The position numbers and the translations under genes were made by a program. From assembly GCA_024654005.1 (NCBI GenBank), contig JANLGX010000444.1, positions 1 through 40,609 on the forward strand: 40,609 nucleotides of DNA. Reading direction: 5' to 3'. The stretch is from Gemmatimonadaceae bacterium. Lineage in GTDB: Bacteria > Gemmatimonadota > Gemmatimonadetes > Gemmatimonadales > Gemmatimonadaceae. Numbering within the stretch: position 1 is the stretch's first letter; each line of letters opens with the position of its first letter. A model generated the notes under the pieces. That model was not told where the DNA came from, ran no database searches, and worked only from the letters and a program-made list of their open reading frames with translations. Positions 1 through 7,428 of this stretch are shown in pieces.

Positions 1-34
1 CGATGTGGCCGGCGGTGCCGAGAATCATAAGAAC

Positions 35-69
35 GGTGACTAGTGACTAGTGATTAGTGACTAGTAACT
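35..69. repeat. Heptanucleotide tandem array 1 (GTGACTA type)
   Basis: Five consecutive 7-base units: GTGACTA (36-42), GTGACTA (43-49), GTGATTA (50-56), GTGACTA (57-63) and a truncated GTAACT (64-69). The 35-base block recurs without a mismatch at 7374-7408. It overlaps the 3' end of recO and supplies that gene's last codons and its TAG stop. Bases 1-34 to its left hold nothing I can identify. Confidence 0.9.
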
Positions 70-814
70 GCTCGCGTTCCCACATCGAGTAGGCGACCAG
101 CTTCTTCCCTTCGCTCAAGTGCTGGTCGAGAAACTCGCGCAGCAGCCGCTGGTGCGCGCGCCCTTCCGCGGCGCTCGAGATCTCAACAGGAGAGCCGGCG
201 AGCCATTCCGCCAGGGCCGCTCGAGCCTCGGGCGGGATCGGGTGCGCGCCCGGGACGAGCCGCGCGCAGCGATCGCACAGCGCCCCGCCGGCCACGTGCG
301 AGAACGGAGTGCGCGCGTCGTCCGCGAGCGGGGTGTGACAGTTCGCGCACACGTCCAGGGCGGGCGCGAAGCCCAGCTCGCCGACGATGTGCCACGCGGC
401 GCCGAGCGTCCGGGACACCGTGTCGTCCGCCTCCGCAGCTCCGATCGCGTCGAGACCCGCGACGAACGCATCGAATAAGCGGGGATGCGGCTCGTCGCTG
501 CTGAATCTGAGCGCCAGCTCGGCCAGCACGCACGCGCCGGTGAAGCGCGAGATGTCGGCCGCGAGCTCGGGACGCGCGCGCGTGACGTCGAACGCGGTGA
601 GCGTGTTGAGGTCGCGGCCGGGTCGCGTGGAGTACTCCGCCGTTCCCTGCGCGAACACGTCCAGCGACGTGCCGAAGCGCTTGCGGCTGCTACGCGCGCC
701 GCGCGCTAGCACGGACTGGATCCCGGCATCGCGCGTGATCAGCCGCATTATCCGCGAGCTCTCGAGATAGTCGAAAGCGTGGAGAACGACGGCTTCGGTC
801 GCCACGAGAGTCAT
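47..814 (-). CDS. recO: DNA repair protein RecO
   Basis: RecO is a recombination mediator that helps load RecA onto SSB-coated single-stranded DNA in the RecF(O)R pathway. The 255-residue length is normal for the family. The N-terminal 80 residues have the OB-fold pattern, beginning with the family-typical TEAVVLHAFDYLESSRIMRL segment. A four-cysteine zinc motif is complete (C156, C159, C180, C183). The start is the ATG at 814; no strong Shine-Dalgarno is visible. The last six residues (LLVTNH) and the stop are encoded by heptad array 1, so the C-terminus looks captured from the repeat. It lies downstream of the B12 locus, separated from it by heptad array 2, and is probably not functionally linked to it. 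Confidence 0.93.
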   Translation of the reverse strand: MTLVATEAVVLHAFDYLESSRIMRLITRDAGIQSVLARGARSSRKRFGTSLDVFAQGTAEYSTRPGRDLNTLTAFDVTRARPELAADISRFTGACVLAELALRFSSDEPHPRLFDAFVAGLDAIGAAEADDTVSRTLGAAWHIVGELGFAPALDVCANCHTPLADDARTPFSHVAGGALCDRCARLVPGAHPIPPEARAALAEWLAGSPVEISSAAEGRAHQRLLREFLDQHLSEGKKLVAYSMWEREQLLVTNH

Positions 815-826
815 GCGGAAAAGCTA

Positions 827-876
827 CTGCGTGCTGCGGGGAAAGCGCTCCGCGCTGCGTGCGGCGTGCTGCGTGC
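827..876. repeat. Heptanucleotide array 2 (TGCGTGC type), imperfect
   Basis: Units TGCGTGC (856-862), GGCGTGC (863-869) and TGCGTGC (870-876) are contiguous. A further TGCGTGC at 827-833 is followed by TGCGGGG, and the middle is degenerate. The array fills the gap between recO and the upstream gene and touches that gene's TAG stop (876-878). The word differs from array 1 but the 7-base period is the same. Confidence 0.65.
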
Positions 877-1769
877 TACCCGGCGATCTCGAGCCACGGT
901 CTGTGCGAGTGCACCCAGGAAACGAGCTCCGGATGGAAGAGGTGGCCCAGCAGCTCGACGCCCTCCGCGGCGCGCGGGCCCGGTCGAGCGTAGTAAGCGT
1001 TCGCATCCACCGCATAAGTCCGCGCACCCCGTACCCGAGGCAGCCCACGAGCGAGCTCCGCGGCGGCATCCAGCCGGTAGCCGCACGGCGACACGACTAT
1101 GACCTCGGGCTCGGCAGCTTCGACGTCGTCCCAGGTGATGCGGACGGAGTCTTCGCCCGGGCGGCCGAGCGGGTCGTGGCCGCCCGCGAGCGCCACCATC
1201 TCCGGAACCCAGTGGCCCCCACAGAAAAGCGGCTCCGTCCACTCGAGAAAAACGACGCGGCGCGGCACGGCGCCGGCCACGGCCGCGCGCACCCGCGCGA
1301 GGCTCCTGCGCGTGGAATCGACCAGCGCCTCGGCCGCGTCCGGCCGGCCGATGGCGATCCCGGTTTCGATAATGTTGTTCTCGATCCCGGCGATGTCTCC
1401 GGGAGTGAGGAACAGGATGTCGGGCCGGGTGGACAAATCCCGGACGGCGCGGCTCAGCTCGTTGCCCGAGGGAGCGCACACGCGACAGAGGTTCTGCGTC
1501 AGGATCACCTCCGGCCTAAGCTCGCGCAACAGCTTCTCGTCTATCAAGTACATCGAGCCGCCCGTCTTCATCCGCGCGGCGACTGCCCGGTCAATCGCGG
1601 CGGGTGACGCGCCGCCGAGGTCGAGCGCCGGACGGCTGACCACGGGAAGCGCTACGACCTCGGGAGGATAGTCGCACTCGTGCGAGCGGCCCACGAGCTC
1701 CGCCCCCGCTCCCAGGGCGTGGACTATCTCGGTGCCGGCGGGAAGAAACGACACTATCCGCACCGTCAC
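876..1769 (-). CDS. BtuF-like cobalamin-binding protein without signal peptide
   Basis: This 297-residue protein has the fold pattern of helical-backbone substrate-binding proteins (COG0614). Its N-terminus begins directly with the mature-domain segment MTVRIVSFLPAGTEIVHALG, so there is no export signal or lipobox and it is probably cytosolic. Typical subfamily motifs are SHECDYPPEV (residues 29-38) and a Cys pair (C95, C98) in TQNLCRVCAP. Proteins of this type are usually annotated as cobalamin-binding. The start ATG overlaps the stop of the DUF71 gene as ATGA, and the gene ends the riboswitch-led B12 operon. A role in holding or passing on B12 inside the cell is inference. A true periplasmic BtuF-like lipoprotein is encoded at the head of the same operon. 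Confidence 0.8.
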   Translation of the reverse strand: MTVRIVSFLPAGTEIVHALGAGAELVGRSHECDYPPEVVALPVVSRPALDLGGASPAAIDRAVAARMKTGGSMYLIDEKLLRELRPEVILTQNLCRVCAPSGNELSRAVRDLSTRPDILFLTPGDIAGIENNIIETGIAIGRPDAAEALVDSTRRSLARVRAAVAGAVPRRVVFLEWTEPLFCGGHWVPEMVALAGGHDPLGRPGEDSVRITWDDVEAAEPEVIVVSPCGYRLDAAAELARGLPRVRGARTYAVDANAYYARPGPRAAEGVELLGHLFHPELVSWVHSHRPWLEIAG

Positions 1770-2434
1770 TCCAGATCGCAGAACATGAACCGGCCTTCGC
1801 GCATGACCGTCGTGCCCACGCGGTAAGCGACCGGCGCGCTGAAGCCGGGCCCCTCGGAGACGAAGGTGTGGAACTCGCCGCGCTCACCGCACGGATCCAC
1901 GTCGGGCGGCAGATCGGCCAGCAGCGACGCGTCGTACGCCCGGCCGGCGAACGAGGGATCGAGCAGCGTACAGTCCACGCAGACGACCCGGGCCGCGAAG
2001 CCTCCGCGGACGAACTCCCTCGACAACAGCGCGGTATCCCTGCCCCAGACCGGAAACAGCGGGGCGAAGCCGCTCCTCGCGAGCAGCCGCTCGCGGTATG
2101 CGCGCACGTCCTCGAGAAACAGGTCGCCGAACGCGACCGCCGCGACGTCCGGCACGCTCCGCCGCATCTCGCGCAGCCCATCCAGAAACGCCGCTTCGTA
2201 CGCGGCGTTCGTGCAGCTCGAGGGCAGCGGGACCTCGAAGAGAGGCAGGCCCAGACGATTCGCCTGCTCGCGCAGCAACGACCGGCGAACGCCGTGCACG
2301 CTCACACGATCGTATTCGGTCGTGACGCTCGTGACCAGGCACGCGACATCCATGCCCGGGTCCTGGCGAAGCGCCAGGAGCGCCAGCGCGCTGTCCTTCC
2401 CTCCACTCCAGCTGAGAGCCACTCGCGGGCTCAA
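1766..2434 (-). CDS. DUF71/COG2102 ATP-pyrophosphatase, predicted B12 salvage subfamily
   Basis: A PP-loop ATP-pyrophosphatase of the family containing eukaryal/archaeal diphthine-ammonia ligase. The PP-loop SGGKDS is at residues 10-15. I choose the TTG at 2434, which gives 222 residues (the usual family size) because GGGAGG lies six bases upstream and the family motif then begins at once. A longer open frame to 2533 would overlap btuB and adds basic low-complexity sequence. Bacteria lack diphthamide, and published comparative genomics of DUF71 predicted a bacterial subfamily acting in B12 salvage. The place between btuB and a cobalamin-binding protein, in a riboswitch-led operon, fits that subfamily. 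The reaction itself is not known to me. Confidence 0.8.
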   Translation of the reverse strand: MSPRVALSWSGGKDSALALLALRQDPGMDVACLVTSVTTEYDRVSVHGVRRSLLREQANRLGLPLFEVPLPSSCTNAAYEAAFLDGLREMRRSVPDVAAVAFGDLFLEDVRAYRERLLARSGFAPLFPVWGRDTALLSREFVRGGFAARVVCVDCTLLDPSFAGRAYDASLLADLPPDVDPCGERGEFHTFVSEGPGFSAPVAYRVGTTVMREGRFMFCDLE

Positions 2435-2474
2435 TGAGATCCTCCCGGAACGCCGCCGACGAATCTGGTTCGCC

Positions 2475-4424
2475 TCACCGCAGCCACGCCTCGATCCGTC
2501 CGCCCACAAGGATCCGGCGGCCGGGTGTCTCAAAGTTGAAGACTTCCTGATACTCCTTGTCGAACAGGTTGTCCACGCGAAGGGTCAGGGCAACCGGCGT
2601 CCTGCCGCCACGCAGCACCGGCAGGCTCGCCGCCAGGTCCACGACTGTCGCCGCCGGAACGGTCACCCGCGCGCTCGGAAACGAGCGGAAGTCGAAGTCG
2701 GGCCGCTTGCCGACGTAGCGCGCCACGACGGTGGCGGAGGCACCGTTCCATCCGGTCCAGTTGACACCCGCGCTCCCGGTCCTTCGCGGCCGGCGAAGCA
2801 GCTCGTCGCCAACTCTTGCGCCTCCCTGGTAGCCGGGCTGCAGCGCCGCGACGCGGGCCTTGAGCAGAGTGAGCGACGCGCTTCCCCACCAGCCGCCCCG
2901 CGCCGCAGTGGTGAGCTCGAGCTCGAACCCCCTCGATGTTGCCGCCCTGAGGTTGGCGTACGTGCCCACGTAGTCAGGCGGCCCGCCCGGCACGTACTCG
3001 ATCAGATCCTCGAACTGCTGGTCGAAGTACGTCGCGCTGAGCGATAGTAATCCCGCTAGCAGCTCCTGCTTCAACCCTATTTCGGCGTTGCGGGAGCGTT
3101 CCGGCGACAAATCCGGATTGCCGGTCGTGAAATCCGTGTCGAGCAGATGATAGAACGCGGGCGCATTGTACGCCGTGCTCAGCGAGCCGCGCAGACTGGA
3201 TCCTTCAAAGAGGCGCACGGCGGCTCCCGCGCGATACGTACCGGCTCGCTCGAAATCGGAAGGATCGTCGAGCCGCCCGCCGAGCGTGAGCGCCACGCGC
3301 CGCACCGTCGCCAGGTATTCCGTGTATGCCGCGCGTGTCGTTCGGAGTCCGGCGAAATTCGAATAGTCGGCCAGCTCGCCGTCCGCCGGCCCGGCCGCGC
3401 TCGCGCTGCGTTCCCGCTCGCGCTGATATTCCACTCCCGTCGTGAGCCGCCCGGCGCCGGAAGCGAGCGCGAGCCTGGCCTCCGCGCGCTGGCGCCGGTT
3501 CAGCGACGTGTATCGGTCGCGCGTGTCGCCCGACGCGCCGGGGGTGACGTCATCGGAGAATTCGCGCACGTGATTCACGCCGCCGAGGATTTCGAACTCG
3601 ATGCCCGTCCGGATCCTTCGCTTCGCGTCGAGCGAGACGGTCAGGCGGCGCTGGTCTGTGTATGTATTGCTGTCCACCACATTGCCCGCGAAATCCGTGG
3701 GATAATGAAACTCGGCGTGCGTGCCGCGGGTCGCGAGCGAGATAGTCGTGGCCGCGTCGGGTCGCAGCTTCAGCGATCCGCTGACGTTCTCGTTGAGGTA
3801 GTCGTTGTTGAACGCGAGAATCCCATCCGTCGAATGGCGGGCGCCGTGCAGCGAGAACCCCAGCGCGTCGCCGCCGCCGGACAGGCCCAGCCCCGCGTCG
3901 AGGGTGCCGTACGTGCCGCCGCGAATGTCGGCCGCAACGCGAGCCGGCCCCGCACCGCCGCGGGTGAATATCTGGACGACGCCGGACACGGCGTCGGCGC
4001 CATGCACCGCGCCAGCCGGACCGCGTACGATCTCGATGCGCTCGAGGTTGTCCGTGGTCAGGTGGCTCAGGTCGAAGTAGCCGCCGACCGCGTTCACCGG
4101 CACTCCGTCGATCAGAAACTTCGTGTACCGGCTTTCACCGCCGCGCAGGAACAGAGAGGTGAGGGAGCCGAACGAGCCGTTGGAAGCCAGCGCGACTCCC
4201 GGCACGCCCCGCAGCGCCTCGGCGACGGTCGTCACGCCCCGCGCGCGCAGCTCTTCGCCGGTGATCACCGTGACGGATTGCGTCAGCGCGGACGACGCGA
4301 CCGGCGCCTTGGTCGCGCTGATCACTACGCCCGCGAGGACGACAGTGTCGGGCTGTTGGGCGGTCAGCAGCGTCGCGGGCAGCGCGAGGGCCAGAGCGAG
4401 AGCGCAAAAGCATTTTTTTTTCAT
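2475..4424 (-). CDS. btuB: TonB-dependent cobalamin receptor, BtuB-like
   Basis: An outer-membrane TonB-dependent receptor of 649 residues. The start is the ATG at 4424; upstream in-frame sequence lies inside btuD. The N-terminus MKKKCFCALALALALPATLL is a signal peptide, followed by a TonB-box-like DTVVLAG. The plug domain (about residues 35-150) carries FLRGG, FLIDGVPVN and IEIVRGPAGAVHGADAVSGV, in the BtuB style. The rest is a 22-strand barrel pattern. The C-terminus is GGRIEAWLR, so the last residue is not the usual aromatic. Codons 2-4 form a run of nine A, which could slip. The B12 substrate is inferred from the riboswitch and the btuFCD neighbours. Confidence 0.88.
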   Translation of the reverse strand: MKKKCFCALALALALPATLLTAQQPDTVVLAGVVISATKAPVASSALTQSVTVITGEELRARGVTTVAEALRGVPGVALASNGSFGSLTSLFLRGGESRYTKFLIDGVPVNAVGGYFDLSHLTTDNLERIEIVRGPAGAVHGADAVSGVVQIFTRGGAGPARVAADIRGGTYGTLDAGLGLSGGGDALGFSLHGARHSTDGILAFNNDYLNENVSGSLKLRPDAATTISLATRGTHAEFHYPTDFAGNVVDSNTYTDQRRLTVSLDAKRRIRTGIEFEILGGVNHVREFSDDVTPGASGDTRDRYTSLNRRQRAEARLALASGAGRLTTGVEYQRERERSASAAGPADGELADYSNFAGLRTTRAAYTEYLATVRRVALTLGGRLDDPSDFERAGTYRAGAAVRLFEGSSLRGSLSTAYNAPAFYHLLDTDFTTGNPDLSPERSRNAEIGLKQELLAGLLSLSATYFDQQFEDLIEYVPGGPPDYVGTYANLRAATSRGFELELTTAARGGWWGSASLTLLKARVAALQPGYQGGARVGDELLRRPRRTGSAGVNWTGWNGASATVVARYVGKRPDFDFRSFPSARVTVPAATVVDLAASLPVLRGGRTPVALTLRVDNLFDKEYQEVFNFETPGRRILVGGRIEAWLR

Positions 4425-4458
4425 CGAAGTATGGGAGATAGGGTTTTGTTTCCTGAGC

Positions 4459-4486
4459 AACAGCCAATAGCCAACAGCCAACAGCC
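4459..4486. repeat. Heptanucleotide array 3 (AACAGCC type), four exact-length units
   Basis: Four contiguous 7-base units: AACAGCC, AATAGCC, AACAGCC, AACAGCC. On the coding strand this reads GGCTGTT repeats. It sits in the 65-base gap between btuD and btuB, inside an operon rather than at its border. Confidence 0.88.
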
Positions 4487-4489
4487 TCT

Positions 4490-5266
4490 TCACCTCTTCC
4501 TCAGTGGCAGCAGCACCGGCGCGCCCGACGCAGCGTCGCGCGAGATCACGATCGGCCAGTCGTACACGGCTTCCAGCGTGGCGGCATCCATCACTTCCAC
4601 CGGCGCGCCGTCGGCCACGACGCGCCCGCGCGAGAGCAGCACCATCCGCGACGCGAACCGCGCGACGAGGTTCAGCTGATGGCTCACCATCAGCACTGCC
4701 ATCCCGCCGGCGGCCAGCGAGTGCACCAGCTCGAGCAACGACATCTCGTGCGCGATGTCGAGAAAAGTCGTGGGCTCGTCCAGCACCAGCATGCCCGTCT
4801 CCTGCGCGAGCGCGCGCGCCACCCGCACCCGCTGCCACTCCCCGCCCGACAGCTCGTCGGTCCGCCGCTGCAACAGGCCGGCAATCTCGGCCCGCTCCAC
4901 CGCGCGCTGGATCGCGCGCGCGTCGTCCGGCGAGCTGGTGAGCCCGCGGCTGTACGGATACCGGCCGAGGGCCACGTACTCGCGCACCTCCAGCGGAAAC
5001 ACCGTCTCCTCGCGCTGCGGAACCACGGCCACGCGCCGCGCGAGCTCGCGCTGCTTCAGCGCGCCGCGGTCGCTGCCGTCGAGCAGGATCCGCCCCGACT
5101 CCAGCGGCTCCCGCCCGAGCAGCGCGCGCACGATGGTGCTCTTCCCGCTGCCGTTCGGCCCGACGAGCGCGGTGATCCCGCCGTCGGCCGCGGCGAACGA
5201 CGCCCCGTCCACCGCGGGACTCGCCGCGCCGTGGTAGCGCACGGTGACGCTCTCGAAGCGGATCAT
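4490..5266 (-). CDS. btuD: Cobalamin ABC transporter ATP-binding protein
   Basis: ATPase subunit of a type II (BtuCD/FhuC-like) ABC importer, 258 residues, acting on the inner face of the cytoplasmic membrane. Walker A GPNGSGKST is at 36-44, the Q-loop at VVPQRE (about 81-86), the signature LSGGEWQR at 139-146 and Walker B MLVLDEPTTFLD at 159-170. The start ATG at 5266 overlaps the btuC stop as ATGA, which decides the start; the open frame extends far upstream only as an antiphase run within btuC. Sequence alone cannot separate B12 from siderophore specificity; the riboswitch and btuB decide for B12. Confidence 0.92.
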   Translation of the reverse strand: MIRFESVTVRYHGAASPAVDGASFAAADGGITALVGPNGSGKSTIVRALLGREPLESGRILLDGSDRGALKQRELARRVAVVPQREETVFPLEVREYVALGRYPYSRGLTSSPDDARAIQRAVERAEIAGLLQRRTDELSGGEWQRVRVARALAQETGMLVLDEPTTFLDIAHEMSLLELVHSLAAGGMAVLMVSHQLNLVARFASRMVLLSRGRVVADGAPVEVMDAATLEAVYDWPIVISRDAASGAPVLLPLRKR

Positions 5267-6252
5267 CGCATGCGCCCCAGCCGAACGAGAAAGAACGGCA
5301 CGCCGATGAGCGCGGTGACGGCGCCGAGCGGCAGCTCGGCCGGCGGCAGAGCGGTGCGCGCGACGACGTCGGCGAGGATCACGAGAATGCCGCCCACGAT
5401 CGCGGAGCCCGCGATCAGCCGCCGGTGCCGGCGCACGCCGAAGGCGCGCACGATGTGCGGCACTATGAGGCCGACGAATCCGATCAGCCCCGCGGCGGCG
5501 ACCGTCGCGGCCGCCAGCAGCGCGCTGACCAGAAACACCGTCCGCGTCGCGCGCTCCACGTCGGAGCCCAGCGCCGCCGCGGCCTCCTCGCCGAGCGCGA
5601 GCACGTCTATCTCCGGCGCGAGCCGGAGGAGCGCGAGCCCCGCGACGCCGAGGTAGAGGCCGAGCCAGAGCGCTCCCGCCCACGACGCGTCGGCCACCGA
5701 TCCCATCATCCACCACAGCGATCCGCGGAGAGTGTCCGACGTGGAGTTGGCCAGCGCTACCATGATGACGGCGTTCGCGAACGCGCCAATGATCACTCCC
5801 GCCATGAGCAGCGTGCGGGGATCGCCGCGCGCGGCGCGCCCCGCGGCCCGCGCGACGAGCAGCGCGGCGCCGACCGCCACGATCGCGCCCACGAACGCGG
5901 GGATGGCGAGGGAGCCGGTGTGCTGCAGCCCCAGCCCGAACGCGAGCACCGCGCCTACCGCGGCGCCCCCCGAGACTCCGAGCAGGTACGGCTCGGCCAG
6001 CGAGTTCCGCAGCGCGCCCTGGAGCGCGGCGCCGCTCATGGCCAGCGCCGCGCCGACCATCGCGGCGAGCGCGACCCGCGGCGCGCGCAGCGTGCGCACG
6101 ATCGTCGTCGTGGTCTCGTCGCCGCCGCCGGTTATCGCCGCGAAGATCTCGGAGAGCGGGATCGTGCTGACGCCGAACACCAGCCCCGCGAGCGCGACGA
6201 ACAGGAGGAGCGCGACGGCCGCCGGCCAATGCCACGCGCGGGGCGCAATCAT
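5263..6252 (-). CDS. btuC: Cobalamin ABC transporter permease (FecCD/BtuC family)
   Basis: Integral membrane permease of 329 residues with about ten hydrophobic segments and the FecCD family pattern. Typical stretches include AMVGAALAMSGAALQGALRNSLAEP near residues 65-90 and a GLIGFVGLIVPHIVR segment near 235-250, which forms the coupling region with the ATPase. Start and stop are coupled on both sides: the ATG overlaps the stop of the binding-protein gene, and the TGA overlaps the btuD ATG. It should form a BtuC2D2 importer with the downstream ATPase. Confidence 0.92.
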   Translation of the reverse strand: MIAPRAWHWPAAVALLLFVALAGLVFGVSTIPLSEIFAAITGGGDETTTTIVRTLRAPRVALAAMVGAALAMSGAALQGALRNSLAEPYLLGVSGGAAVGAVLAFGLGLQHTGSLAIPAFVGAIVAVGAALLVARAAGRAARGDPRTLLMAGVIIGAFANAVIMVALANSTSDTLRGSLWWMMGSVADASWAGALWLGLYLGVAGLALLRLAPEIDVLALGEEAAAALGSDVERATRTVFLVSALLAAATVAAAGLIGFVGLIVPHIVRAFGVRRHRRLIAGSAIVGGILVILADVVARTALPPAELPLGAVTALIGVPFFLVRLGRMR

Positions 6253-7184
6253 AGCTCGATTCCCGGATGCAGCCGGCGCGCGAGCGACACGGCGGCTTCG
6301 CCGAGCCGAACCGATGGTTTGCCCACGAGCGCTGTGTCCGCCATGATGATGCGCCCCGCGCGCACGGCGGGAACCGCGCGCCAGCGCGCGTCCCGGCGGA
6401 GATTCCTCGTGCCTTCGGGGCCCGCGACCACCCAGTGCGGATTTCTGGTGACGACGTCCTCCAGCGTGACGTTCGCCGACGGGGTGGCGATGTCGTCGTA
6501 CAAGTTGCTCGCGCCCGCGATCGCCAGTAGCTCGGACATGAAGCTGCCGCGGCCTATCGTGATGAGCGGCGAGTCCCAGATGTACCAGAACGCGGTTCTT
6601 CGCTCGCGCCCCGCGGTCGCGGCGCGGACCCGGTCGAGCGTCGCGCGGACGGAATCGGCTACCACGAGGGCGCGGACACTGTCGCCGGTGACGATGCCCA
6701 GCAGCCGAAGTGTCCGCCCCAGATCACCGATGCTGTCGTTCTTCACAGCGAGCGTGGCGACGCCGAGCGAGCGAAGGCGGTCGGCGGCCGGGCGGTTGTC
6801 GGCGCTGGCGTACAGGATCACCAGGTCCGGCTTCGCGCCGATTACGACCTCGAGGTTCGGTCGGAGGCCCGGTCCCATGTCGGGCACGAGCCGCGCGGAG
6901 TCGGGATAGGAATCCCACGTCGTCCGGCCGATGACGCGGCTGCCCGCCCCGATCGCGAACAGCATCTCAGTGGTCGCGGGATTGAGCGAGATGATCCGCC
7001 GCGCGACGCCGGGCACGACCTCGTTCCCGAAGTCGTCGCGCACGGCCACAGAGCTCGGGGCGACGTCGCGTCCGCACGCCGCGGCGAGGATGGAAACTGC
7101 TACGCAACAAAAAACGAGCTTTCCCGCCGGAAGGATCCGGGAGAACGCCCGCAAAATCGATGTACCACGGTTGAATGACGCCAC
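6249..7184 (-). CDS. btuF: Periplasmic cobalamin-binding lipoprotein, BtuF-like
   Basis: Substrate-binding protein of the BtuFCD-type importer, 311 residues. A hydrophobic N-terminal segment ends in ILAAAC (C37), a plausible lipobox, so it is probably anchored in the membrane facing the periplasm. The mature domain shows the helical-backbone pattern (RIISLNPATTEMLFAIGAG, IGRTTWDSYP, GPGLRPNLEVVIGAKPDLVI). The start is GTG at 7184, preceded by GGGAGGG at 7188-7194, which is inside the riboswitch expression platform. First gene of the B12 operon; its TGA overlaps the btuC ATG. Ferric-siderophore binding is the alternative, disfavoured by the riboswitch. Confidence 0.88.
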   Translation of the reverse strand: MASFNRGTSILRAFSRILPAGKLVFCCVAVSILAAACGRDVAPSSVAVRDDFGNEVVPGVARRIISLNPATTEMLFAIGAGSRVIGRTTWDSYPDSARLVPDMGPGLRPNLEVVIGAKPDLVILYASADNRPAADRLRSLGVATLAVKNDSIGDLGRTLRLLGIVTGDSVRALVVADSVRATLDRVRAATAGRERRTAFWYIWDSPLITIGRGSFMSELLAIAGASNLYDDIATPSANVTLEDVVTRNPHWVVAGPEGTRNLRRDARWRAVPAVRAGRIIMADTALVGKPSVRLGEAAVSLARRLHPGIEL

Positions 7185-7187
7185 CGT

Positions 7188-7201
7188 CCCTCCCGCGAGG
7201 G
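7188..7201 (-). promoter_or_regulatory. Shine-Dalgarno-sequestering hairpin of the B12 riboswitch
   Basis: On the minus strand CCCTC, loop GCGG, then GAGGG: a five-pair stem that buries the GGGAGGG ribosome binding site of btuF just before its GTG start. This suggests control of translation initiation rather than termination; no U-tract follows. The switching partner sequence is not resolved. Confidence 0.6.
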
Positions 7202-7224
7202 TTGATCGGAGTGGCGCGGACGAC

Positions 7225-7365
7225 GAGTCGTCTCCTGGCTTCGGGCCGCTACGCTCACCTTCCCGGCCGCAAGGCCAGTGGTACCACGAGCGCGCGTTGA
7301 ATTCCCGTTACAGTGGCGGGGCCGCGCCGGTCTTGCACCGGCTTCCGTGGCTCCCGTCCGCGTTC
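7225..7365 (-). ncRNA. Cobalamin (adenosylcobalamin) riboswitch aptamer
   Basis: On the minus strand the conserved aptamer elements appear in order. First come GGAAGCCGGTGCAAGACCGG and CGCGGCCCCGCCACTGTAAC, which are the core strands. Next are CCACTGG and CCGGGAAGG. Last is the B12 box GAAGCCAGGAGAC near 7228-7242, followed by a small GACGA/TCGTC stem. The arrangement matches the class I cobalamin riboswitch. It lies immediately upstream of btuF and should repress the btuF-btuC-btuD-btuB-DUF71-BtuF-like operon when B12 is plentiful. The outer ends are approximate. Confidence 0.95.
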
Positions 7366-7373
7366 TAACTGCT

Positions 7374-7408
7374 GGTGACTAGTGACTAGTGATTAGTGAC
7401 TAGTAACT
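7374..7408. repeat. Heptanucleotide array 4, identical copy of array 1
   Basis: The same 35 bases as 35-69, with the same unit order (GTGACTA, GTGACTA, GTGATTA, GTGACTA, GTAACT). It lies between the 5' end of the cobalamin riboswitch and the stop codon of the preceding gene (7429). It continues loosely as ACTACTCAC. Confidence 0.9.
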
Positions 7409-7428
7409 ACTCACTTCACACTACTAGG

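Noticed and set aside
35-69. Heptad arrays as CRISPR repeats
   Set aside because: Units are only 7 bases, contiguous and without spacers; no cas genes are nearby.
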